Origin: Silene latifolia
Lineage: Eukaryota; Streptophyta; Magnoliopsida; Caryophyllales; Caryophyllaceae
Direction of reading: 5' to 3'
NCBI RefSeq assembly: GCF_048544455.1
Contig: NC_133530.1
Coordinates: forward strand, 19,893,748-19,957,747
DNA: 64,000 nucleotides
Positions 1 to 8,351 of the stretch are shown in pieces. The position numbers were made by a program, and so were the translations under genes. Positions within the stretch are counted from its first letter, which is position 1; the number at the start of each line of letters is the position of its first letter. The notes beneath the pieces were generated by a model. The model did no database searches, was not told the origin of the DNA, and was given only the letters and a program-made list of their open reading frames with translations.

Positions 1-365
1 ACTTAGGAAGAAGATCAGCTGCACTATTCAATCTCCTAAGATTTGGGTATGTTATAGCTAATTTGAGTCAGTTAGATAGTTTGTTACAAGTTTGGTAGTT
101 AGTTACAAGTCGGTTACAGCTGGCTGGAAGTTTGTTACTTTGCCTATAAATACTATCCTCTAATCATTGATTCATTCATTCAATACATAATTTCATTGCC
201 AATATTCTCTCATCCTTTTCCCTCTCTAAATTCAATTACTCGAGCTTCCATTAAAGCTCATGTAATTACTCTGGTTTAGTACTCGAATTATTCTGAATTC
301 CTGTACTGTAACACTGGTATCAGTAGTCTTCGAATCCTGTGACCTGGAGTTTCAATGGCGAAAGG

Positions 366-704
366 TGTTAGGGTGCAAACTCATGTCCCACATCGGTAGA
401 ATAAAGATGGAAGATCATCTTTATAAGTGTCCAGAAAATATAATAGTACGAGGACAATGATGTGGTCCTTGGTTTGAGGGGAGGTTTGTTGGGGTAGCAA
501 CCCAAGTCCCACATTGGAAAAGAAGAGGAGTCTTACCTAGTTTATAAGAGACCCACCACTCTACTAGTATGAGGCCTTTTGGGAAGGAGCCCAAGAGTTA
601 ATCCGTGAGGGCTTGGCCCAAAGAGGACAATATCGTACTATTATGGATTGTGGACATAGATGCAGCAGAGACCCAGCACGAGATATTCACGCTTCCGCAC
701 AACA
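366..704 (+). repeat. left LTR (339 bp) of the composite copia-type element
   Basis: Starts TGTTAGGGTG and ends CCGCACAACA, followed two bases later by the PBS TGGTATCAGAGCC. It is itself composite. A 121-bp head ends in a purine tract (GGTTTGAGGGGAGG), and a second LTR-like start TGTTGGGGTAGC lies at 487. The same arrangement occurs in the right copy. Confidence 0.85.
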
Positions 705-752
705 AGTGGTATCAGAGCCAGATTTATCTGAGCTCCTGAACTGGTAAGAAAG

Positions 753-1833
753 ATGTCTGGGATGAGCGTGAAGATTGATAAATTCACGGGGAGGAATAGT
801 TTTAGTCTATGGCAAATCAAGATGCGGACTTTGTTGAAACAACAAGGGTTGTGGGCGCCGCTTGTGAAGAAGGCGGCAGAACCCGTCACCATTGAGATGG
901 TGTTTCGGAGGAGAAGGCACATTCAACAATTATGTTGTGTCTTCGATGATGTTATTATTGAAATCACGGAGGAGCAATCGCACGAGTCCGTGGTCAAAGC
1001 TTGAGAGTCTTTATATGACGAAGTCTTTAACCAATAAGTTGCTTCTGAAGTAACGTCTGTTCAGTCTAAAAATGCAGGAAGGTACTTCTCTCCGAGATCA
1101 CTTAGATCGGTTAAACACAATTTTATTAGAATTGCGTAATATTGATGTTAAAGTTGAGGACGAGGATGCCGCATTAATTCAAGTTAGTATCTTTGCCTTT
1201 GTCGTATGAGAATTTTGTGCAATCTTTCATTGTTGGTAAAGATCTTTGTGTCTCTAGAAGATGTTAGATCGTCTCTTCATACTAGAGAATTGCGCCATAA
1301 GGGCTGGTACGATTCTGAGATAATCGGGCCGCAGTTTAATAGCTAGCGGGGTTATGGACGAGGGGAAAGTGCGGGAAGAAAAATTATAAGAAGCCGTCTT
1401 ATTTCGGTTCTTCTAATTTCGCTGGTACCTCGGTACATATGATTTTAAGGGTCCTAAACCTACCGATATTTGTAACTTTGTAAAGGAAATGGGCATTGAA
1501 AATTTGATTGTCCCAAGAAAAATAAACGGACAAAGCACCGGATATCGGTGCAATAGAGATACCAACGAAGATGATTATGCTCTAGTTCTTTGATAAATAC
1601 ACGCATCCTAGTGATGTGTGGATTACGATTCGGGAGCAACCTATCACACATGTCCGCACCGGGAGTGGTTTACAACCTCAAGCGAGATAGAAGGTGACGA
1701 TATTTCTATGGCTAATGGTTCTATTTGTAAGACAGTTGGAATTGGCTCGATTAAACTATGGACACAAGATGGTAAATTACGCACATTGAACGAGGTTAGA
1801 CATGTTCTGATGACGAAGAATCGATTTCCTTAA
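753..1833 (+). pseudogene. Ty1/copia gag and protease remains
   Basis: Residues read in the first segment (753-1004) include KIDKFTGRNSFSLWQIKMRT and LLKQQGLW, the opening of the copia gag (UBN2-like) domain that packages the RNA. Around 1618-1830 the text DSGATYHTCPHREWF appears, the aspartic protease active-site region of plant copia polyproteins, followed by NGSICKTVGIGSIKL. These are two well-known landmarks of one polyprotein. Integrase, RT and RNase H were not found before the next LTR-like block at 2168. Fossil, with multiple breaks. Confidence 0.75.
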
Positions 1834-2167
1834 GTGTGTTGGACGAGTAAAGGTTTGTTTTCATGGTGAAGGTGGAGTTCGAAAGTCTACAAGGGTTCGA
1901 ATGTGATTATGAAAGGTGTTAAGCGTGATACCTTGTATTGTTTTCAAGGTTCTACGTTGTCGGGTTTTGTTTACATTCGCATAGCAAGTTCAGTACTGTT
2001 TGGACTTGTAAATGTTAAGTATCGATTGCCCTATGGTGGGCAATATCGAGGCGAGGAGGGAGAGAATTATCTGGCACTAGTTTAGTGCGTCTGGTACATC
2101 TGGCACCGTTATGATGCATCTGGTACATCTGTCTGATTGTGAGAGGATTCAAGTCAAGGTGGAGATT

Positions 2168-2544
2168 TGTTAGAATATGCCTTGAATCAATTCCGTATCT
2201 GATTTAGTTTCCTTATCTGTTTAGGAAACTATTATTTAGTTTCCTTATCTGTTTAGGAAATTGTTAGGGTTTCCTAATTCTGTTAAGGAAAATATCTGTT
2301 ATGAGAGTACTATATAAACTCTCATAAGCCATCTATTTTATTCATTCAGAAATCTGTCAAAAATCTGAGTCGTCTGAAATCTGAATACTCTAACGAGTAT
2401 ACTCTGAAATCTGTAATCCTCAAGATCAATAATATTCTTCCCTTCTGCCGGTGGACGTAGCTAACAAATTGTTAGTGAACCACGTAAATCTGTTGTATTT
2501 TTCACGTTCTTTATTTATCTTTCTTACATCCGTTATAACAAACA
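2168..2544 (+). repeat. LTR-like block B inside the composite element
   Basis: Begins TGTTAGAATATG directly after a copia-style purine tract (AAGGTGGAGATT) and ends TTATAACA(AACA) directly before TGGTATCAGAGCCC (PBS). The TGTTA...TAACA ends are complementary, as LTR ends should be. A TATA-like ACTATATAAAC lies near 2310. The sequence is unrelated to the outer LTRs. Confidence 0.7.
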
Positions 2545-2740
2545 TGGTATCAGAGCCCATGGCTAAAGACCTGGGTTTTCATGGGCCAAAGTTTGCAGTC
2601 GGACGAGCAAAGTTGCTCAGTTGAATTTGTCCGATCTGAGTTAATACTGGGCCAAGTTTACAGCTGGACGAGCAAAGTTACTCAGTTGAATGAATTTGTC
2701 CAGTCTGTGTGAAAAAGTGGGCCTCACATGTGAGGGGGAG

Positions 2741-2932
2741 TGTGAAGAAACCCAAAGTTCCACATGTGAGGGCTCCCACATTGATAAAAGAGGAGAAGAA
2801 TTACCACTTTATAAGGCAAGGGGCTACTCCCTCTATTGCCAATTGGTTTTAGAGTGGAACCCTCTTGGGCCTAAGTTGTGGACTCTTTCTCCTCCGTTTG
2901 GGTGCGGCCCAGACCCGTTGTTGAATTTAACA
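2741..2932 (+). repeat. LTR-like block C (TRIM-like) inside the composite element
   Basis: Begins TGTGAAGAAACCC after the purine tract TGTGAGGGGGAG and ends GAATTTAACA directly before TGGTATCAGAGCAG (PBS). At 192 bp it is in the size range of terminal-repeat retrotransposons in miniature. CTTTATAAGG near 2808 is TATA-like. Confidence 0.65.
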
Positions 2933-3261
2933 TGGTATCAGAGCAGATCCGGTCCAGGGTTAAATGGATGAAAGGCGTCATAGGTCTTGTGGGACAAAAG
3001 ACCATTTGTGTACTAGAACTTCTGAAGTGACGGACCCGGTCCAGGGTATATTGGATGCAGAGGATGTTCGATATGCATGTGTAGCAAATTCCCAAGAAGG
3101 GCACATGGACGGCTCGTGGTAGCATGGTGTGTCGGCTAATGGGAGGTTATCAAGACTTGTGATGTTTCGGGTGTCTAGAAGTTGGGGTTGTAGAGTGGGA
3201 GAGTCCTCCATGGAGGTCAAGGTCCGAGTCAAGATGATGGTCCTTGGTTTGAGGGGAGGAT

Positions 3262-3600
3262 TGTTAGGGTGAAAACTCATGTCCCACATCGGTAGAATAA
3301 AGATGGAAGATCATCTTTATAAGTGTCCAGAAAATATAATAGTACGAGAACAATGATGTGGTCCTTGGTTTGAGGGGAGGTTTGTTGGGGTAGCAACCCA
3401 AGTCCCACATTGGAAAAGAAGAGGAGTCTTACCTAGTTTATAAGAGACCCACCACTCTACTAGTATGAGGCCTTTTGGGAAGGAGCCCAAGAGTAAATCC
3501 GTGAGGGCTTGGCCCAAAGCGGAAAATATCGTACTATTATGGATTGTGGACATAGATGCAGCAGAGGCCCAGCACGAGATATTCACGCTTCCGCACAACA
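3262..3600 (+). repeat. right LTR (339 bp) of the composite copia-type element
   Basis: Same length and same internal composite structure as the left copy (second start at 3383). It is preceded by the purine tract at 3246-3261 and followed by the target duplication AAAGG (3601-3605). Confidence 0.85.
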
Positions 3601-3605
3601 AAAGG

Positions 3606-4104
3606 GAACAAAGAATCTGGGCCTGATCTGGACGAAAAATTGAAGTCTTTACAAGAGCAAATTCAACAACAATTGGAAGAACAAAATGCACAATTACAGC
3701 AGCAGAATAAGGAATATCAGCAGCAAATGGCGGAATTGCGGGTAGAAATGCTGCAATTTATGAAGAATATGGAGAAAAAATCAGGAATTGGGGAAGATGA
3801 TGCTGCTGCAAGTGTTCATCCTTCTAAATCTGGGTATTCCAAGCATTCTGATCCTGGTAATTCTTGTAACATCAAATCTTCTTATGGGTATGCCCCTAAA
3901 CTCCAATTTCCTACTTTTAATGGTCTGAATGCTCATTCTTGGGTGAAAAAATGTAAAAGATACTTTGATTTGTGTCGAATTTCAGAAGAACAACGAATTG
4001 ATTTAATGTCTTTACACATGTTGGACAAAGCAGAAATTTGGGTGAATAGTTATTTGGGGACTGTTAAGCAAATTGAATGGGAAATTTTTGTGACTGATTT
4101 GTAA
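3606..4104 (+). pseudogene. gypsy gag remnant of the outer element
   Basis: An open stretch of about 165 residues. The first third is a low-complexity Gln/Glu coiled coil (KLKSLQEQIQQQLEEQNAQL). A Ser/Lys/Gly linker follows, then a globular part containing LQFPTFNGLNAHSW and KKCKRYFDLC, which is the usual opening of the Retrotrans_gag domain in plant Ty3/gypsy elements. In a live element this protein would build the virus-like particle. It is a fossil: its own start lies on the other side of the inserted element. More gag-like sequence continues to about 4290 in disturbed frames. Confidence 0.7.
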
Positions 4105-4314
4105 GCCAGATTTCCTGGCAATGATGAGAAAAATGTTGTTGAAATGTTTAACAAATTAGAGCAAATTGGATCTTTGGAGGATTATGTGGATGAGTTTGAA
4201 GTCTTTAAAAGCATTTATGTTGCAGAAAAATAAATGCTTAACTGAGGATTATTTTGTGGAAAGTTTTATTGGAGACCATTTGTGAGGGCATTTCAACCTA
4301 ACACCATTGCTAAG

Positions 4315-4837
4315 TGTCACGGTTCAGTACTTTTGCCGGATCGTGGCGCGCACCCTTGCCCGGCTCACGGCAAGATGCAAGCGACAAGGATCTTCGTACT
4401 AGTGAAGGATAGCTCACTAACACGATACTCGGGTCTCGGCAACACTCGACAGGATTGTAACGAGAGCGTCAAGCACTAGGCATTCGTAATCGGTCTCGGG
4501 TGTGTGAGTCGGGATCCTAGTGTCGATCCCACAAACACGGCTTGTTAGTAAAGTGAAGGCAAAAAGTCGTTCACAACAAAGCAACAACAAGCAATACGAA
4601 GGCACAAGGTAGGAAGCATATTTTCATTCACTAGTACTCCCTAAAGAGGGAAATTTGATAGTTACATCCTGGTAGCAGGAAACATTGAATGTGTAGAATA
4701 GCGATATACCTATTTATGGAAAGAAAAGCTATGCTAACTATGCTAAACTAGGAAAGTATTTACTACAAATATACAAGGGAAATGAAATTACATAAGCATG
4801 AATAAAACTAAGGGTTCGAAGTGTGCGGATCATCACA
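4315..4837 (-). repeat. LTR (523 bp) of the 21403-type gypsy family, diverged copy
   Basis: On the minus strand it starts TGTGATGATCCGCACACTT and ends CCGTGACA-like. It shares the blocks TATAGGTATATCGCTATTC-type, TTTCCTGCTACCAGGATGTAA and the G+C-rich 3' end with the LTRs at 21403 and 24349, but it is longer and clearly diverged. The minus-strand purine tract lies just to its right (4838-4850). Confidence 0.8.
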
Positions 4838-5114
4838 CTCTCCCCCACCTAATCTTGTTGCCGCCCTCGGCAACGCCATAGTCTTGAATGGTGCTTCAGT
4901 GAGACATCGTGCTTGAGCCCTGGTTGTCCATGTTGTGTTGGGATTTGGTTTTCTCTGCACTCCGGCTTGTGGGCGAGCTTCTGACCACACAATGATCGGC
5001 TTCATCGTCCCTTCAAGGATAGACTGAAGCTCATTGACATAGAAGTTACCGAACATCATGTTCTCCAAGTCCACTCCTCGCTCCTTGTCTTCCAGGAAAT
5101 TCCACTTTGTCGTT

Positions 5115-5314
5115 GTCCAACGCCCTCATAGGTGGGTGGGTTGAAGCGGGCGATGTTGATGCTAAGCTGAGTAGCATCCACAGGCTTCTCCGCCCCCTTC
5201 CCCACATTCTTGAGAGCCTCAAGAAGAGCCTCTTGTTGCTCAATCATACGAGAAATCTCATCAATGGTCCTCTCAGAAGCTTGAATTTGCGCGGCAGTTC
5301 TTTTAGGCGGCATT
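5115..5314 (-). pseudogene. gypsy gag N-terminal remnant
   Basis: Minus-strand text begins MPPKRTAAQIQASERTIDEI, continues as a short coiled coil (EQQEALLEALKNVGKG) and reaches ARFNPPTYEGVG, the conserved entry into the gypsy gag domain. In a live element it would be the capsid precursor. Only this first part is present before sequence of the other family starts. Fossil. Confidence 0.65.
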
Positions 5315-5387
5315 TTGAGCTTATAAGAAATAAGGAAACGTAAGAACAAAAGCCTATGGCTCAAAATGTAATGACCCTCCGCCAAAG

Positions 5388-5672
5388 AAGCACTCGGCCG
5401 AGTATCCAGCAATACTCGGTCGAGTATCACTGATACTCGGTCGAGTAATCCACTCTAGTAGCCAACGTCAAATTCACAAGAATCATACTCGGTCGAGTAT
5501 AAACCACACTCGGCCGAGTATGCCCTACTCGGTCGAGTACACCTAAGTACTCGGTCGAGTAAACACATCCAGTAGCCATTGTTACTCACTGCCAAACAAC
5601 ACTCGGTCGAGTGCCTGGTTACTCGGCCGAGTACCCTCTACTCGGTCGAGTACCCGCCCTGCTCGGCCGAGT
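5388..5672. repeat. array of TACTCGGYCGAGTA palindromes (leader region)
   Basis: About eleven copies of TACTCGGTCGAGTA / TACTCGGCCGAGTA, or one-base variants, in about 285 bp, irregularly spaced (17-75 bp). The C form is a perfect 14-bp palindrome; the T form is off by one central base. The element's LTR carries six more. Confidence 0.85.
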
Positions 5673-6133
5673 CATGCCAAAATGAGCTACAAACAGTAAG
5701 GAATACATCCTATCATGCTTTCTACCCAAAAAAAAATCAAACACATTACGTTATAAATCTGAATGCCACATAATAAACACGTATCATGCCACTCATTTTC
5801 ATGCTAAAATCGTTTCCCGAGATTTAACATAACAATTCTTTTCACTTCGTTACCAATTCTCAATATTCTTTCACCAATTCACACACCCATTCACCTTCTA
5901 CCACATGTTCCAACCATTAGACTTTAACATACATACACATGCATTAAACAACTCTCAACACATTCCCCAGTGACCGGCTTGAGTTAGTGAGGGCCATATT
6001 GCGACTCCGGGAAGTCTCCCGAGTCCTTGCGGTAGCTCCAAACAACTCTCCCCAGATTCATTTTATTTAGACTCCCTAAGTTCATTGGGTTCATTTGTTT
6101 TAGGTGCCGGAATCGTCGGCTCTGATACCACTT

Positions 6134-7501
6134 TGTAACACCCCCTCATACCAAGGTGTCTTACCAGGACCACCCTAGCAAGAAAGAATATTACCATCTC
6201 GGTTGCCCGAGGTTAGTACATATCAAAAGCAACTGTCCAAAACACATTTATTAAAATACTGTAAATGTAATAAGGTTACAATGTTCCAAAATCCAATAAA
6301 TAAGAATCCGATTGTTAACAACTACAGAATCGTATGCTAAGACTCATGATGGTGATACTACATCTGGCGTGACGACTCTCCCATGACCGCCCCAAGCTCA
6401 CTAAAAGCAATACCTGTCACGGCCTGCTCACCATCCCCGAATGGATCATCACAGATTTCATAAAACAACAACGGGGTCAGTACTGTTCAATCAAAATAAG
6501 ACAAATACACAAGGTAACCAACTGATCATCCTCCAACCCAATCCTATTATCACACACAGTAACCGACTACACACCGAAGTGTGTAGCCCTGCCAGATTAC
6601 CCATCGCAACAGGTAATCCTCGCCGCCAGTGGGGGACCGCAGCCAATCCCCACCTAAATACCGCTCATCAACGAGCGATATACCTGTCCCTTAATGTGCA
6701 CATCCCCTCCCGTGACGGGTTCCACAGAGGGCGAACTAGGGTGTGAAGCCCGCAAGTGAATCCACCACAATCATCACAACACTACAACATCCACAATCGT
6801 TACAATACCACAACATCACAATCGTCACAACACCACAACATCACAACCGTCACAACACCACAACATCACAACCACCACCACTCTGATGATCAGCAGATAA
6901 CAATAATTACAATACAAACACATCTTAAATCAACCAACAGAGACTGAGTAGGGAAACCCTACCTTAGCAACAATCAGCAACGATGGAATCAATCACTAGA
7001 ACGGCTCCTCTACGAAGTCCTCGCCTAAACAATAATCACATAACACAATTACACATTGCACAATCCCATTTCTCCAAATTCATAAATAAAGCAACCCTAG
7101 AATTGACCATTAACAACATAGGGATAAGACTTACCGGCGAAAGAATGAAAGACTGAATGCGATCACTACGATGTCCACACACACACAGATGAGAGATTTG
7201 GGAGTGATTAGGATGTCGTAAGTATGATTAGGGTTGAAAAATGATGTTTAGAAACTGTTTTATCGAATAAATAATCCCTAAACACTCCCGCATCAAACCG
7301 CTGAAATATTACTCGCCAGACCGGATACTCGGTCGAGTATAGAGTATACTCGGTCGAGTAATCATTATACTCGGCCGAGTATTCATTATACTCGGCCGAG
7401 TATTCCTCGGCAGTAGCCAAACAGACTACACTATCTACACTACTCGGCCGAGTAGGCTCTACTCGGTCGAGTACTAGCCTAAAGAATTCCGTAGTATTAC
7501 A
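6134..7501 (-). repeat. LTR (1,368 bp) of a gypsy family with palindromic motifs
   Basis: On the plus strand it starts TGTAACACCCCCTCATACC and ends CGTAGTATTACA. The minus-strand PBS lies immediately outside at 6118-6133 (AGTGGTATCAGAGCC). It holds a CA-rich microsatellite-like stretch (6760-6880, ACAACATCACAA units) and six copies of TACTCGG(T/C)CGAGTA at 7325-7475. Confidence 0.75.
7322..7470. repeat. array of TACTCGGYCGAGTA palindromes (in LTR)
   Basis: Six copies, near 7327, 7348, 7370, 7391, 7441 and 7459. Four are spaced about 21 bp, that is two helical turns. They lie near the transcription-start side of the minus-strand LTR. Confidence 0.85.
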
Positions 7502-7733
7502 CCCCCGATCCACACCAAAGGTAACATAGAGAAAAATGGAGTATTTAAGAAAATGTGGAAAAATTAAGGGTAAAGAGGGAAAAAATAGGTGGGCCATATA
7601 ATTGTGGGTTTAATTGTGTGTGATGGTGTGTGGGTATGTAATGACATTTTTTGTAAATATGAAATGAGTATAATGACAACTTAGTAATGTTGTGAGTCAA
7701 ATAAGGTATACCTTTGGTGTGGATCGAAGGGAG
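7502..7733. mobile_element. Stowaway-like MITE, left tip overwritten
   Basis: The left arm CGATCCACACCAAAGGTA and the right arm TACCTTTGGTGTGGATCG are inverted copies. The right tip runs GAAGGGAG and is followed by TA, as in Tc1/mariner Stowaway elements. The left tip abuts the LTR end at 7501 and lacks the expected CTCCC start. Between 7736 and 7961 I see only AT-rich sequence. Confidence 0.6.
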
Positions 7734-8351
7734 TATGTAATGTTTTTGAGTTTTATTGTAATTTTTTAAGCTTAATATTTAAGTGTATGAACTCAGAAAC
7801 TTTATACTAGAATTCATAACTTTTAAAACAAAACTCAAAACTTTTATTATAATGCTTAGAAACTATACTATTGGTGTTAGTAGTTCAGATGTACAATCTA
7901 CTCATACACAGCCCCAGACCTTATTAACTAACACAACCCATTAAACCTGACATGAATTGTGTTGAGAAGTAGAGCCGTAGAGGTGGACAGTGGGCCGGAT
8001 AGGTGCAATTCGGGCCGAGGGCAGGCTGGGTTGGTGGAGACCGGAGAGTGAGTAGTAGGGGTGAGTAAAAATATACGATACGGTTTTATAATACGGATAT
8101 GATACGGTATTATACGGATTTCCGTATATACGATACGAAATCCGTATATACAATACGGTTTTATAAAAACCGTACCGTATCCGGGTCGGGCAAAAATGAA
8201 ACCGTATATACGGTTTCCGACACGGTTTGAAGTTTTTGTATAAAACAAATTAAAAAAATGCAAAGTTCCTCTTTCAACTCCACTCTTTTAATGTTTTTTA
8301 CGACGTTTTTTACTAATTTATGTCAATAAACAAAAATCAGCCCTTTATAAG

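Larger units (their letters stand above)
366..3600 (+). mobile_element. composite copia-type LTR element nested in the gypsy gag
   Basis: The outer ends are two 339-bp LTRs (366-704 and 3262-3600), flanked by the 5-bp target duplication AAAGG. A primer-binding site (TGGTATCAGAGCC, 707-719) follows the left LTR, and a purine tract (GGTTTGAGGGGAGGA) precedes the right one. Inside lie copia gag and protease remains and two further, unrelated LTR-like blocks (2168-2544 and 2741-2932), each with its own purine tract before it and PBS after it. The outer LTRs differ at about six positions by eye (roughly 2%), suggesting an insertion of the order of one million years old. No integrase, RT or RNase H is visible, so it could only have moved with borrowed enzymes. 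It is broken in several places. Confidence 0.8.
50..4314 (+). mobile_element. Ty3/gypsy LTR retrotransposon fossil (outer element, 5' part)
   Basis: A 264-bp LTR (about 50-313, starting TGTTATAG and ending GTAACA) is followed at once by CTGGTATCAG, a primer-binding site of initiator-Met tRNA type. A gag-like leader begins near 355. The gag is split by the composite element at 366-3600; the short repeat AAAGG lies on both sides (361-365 and 3601-3605), so this is a clean insertion. The right-hand part (3601-4104) is a Gln-rich coiled coil followed by a segment with PKF/PTFNG- and W-K-x-C-x-RYF-like residues typical of gypsy gag. No 3' LTR is seen: the fossil stops where the minus-strand element at 4315 begins. 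It is broken, with a few interruptions besides the insertion. The family is known; the clade is a guess (chromovirus-like). Confidence 0.75.
4315..7501 (-). mobile_element. chimeric gypsy fossil on the minus strand (two families joined)
   Basis: Read on the minus strand. The right end is a 1,368-bp LTR of one family (6134-7501, starting TGTAATACTACGG and ending GGGTGTTACA), followed by the PBS AAGTGGTATCAGAGCC (6118-6133). A long leader with palindrome arrays comes next, then a gag start (Met near 5314). The left end belongs to another family: a pol-like 3' tail, a purine tract (GGTGGGGGAGAG) and a 523-bp LTR (4315-4837) related to those of the element at 21403-24812. The two ends are not copies of each other and no shared target duplication is visible (CTAAG left, CCCCC right). 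This points to a recombinant or partly lost pair rather than one insertion. Broken. Confidence 0.65.

Noticed and set aside
2741-2932. Cassandra-type TRIM with 5S rRNA promoter
   Set aside because: No 5S internal promoter motifs are visible in the 192-bp block.
5388-5672. Regularly recurring 14-mer array considered as a CRISPR-like array
   Set aside because: Spacing is irregular, the motif is a palindrome with central variation, and the setting is a plant LTR element.
6760-6880. CA-rich stretch (ACAACATCACAA) as coding sequence
   Set aside because: Simple repeat inside the 1,368-bp LTR; the frame reads only His/Asn/Thr/Gln.
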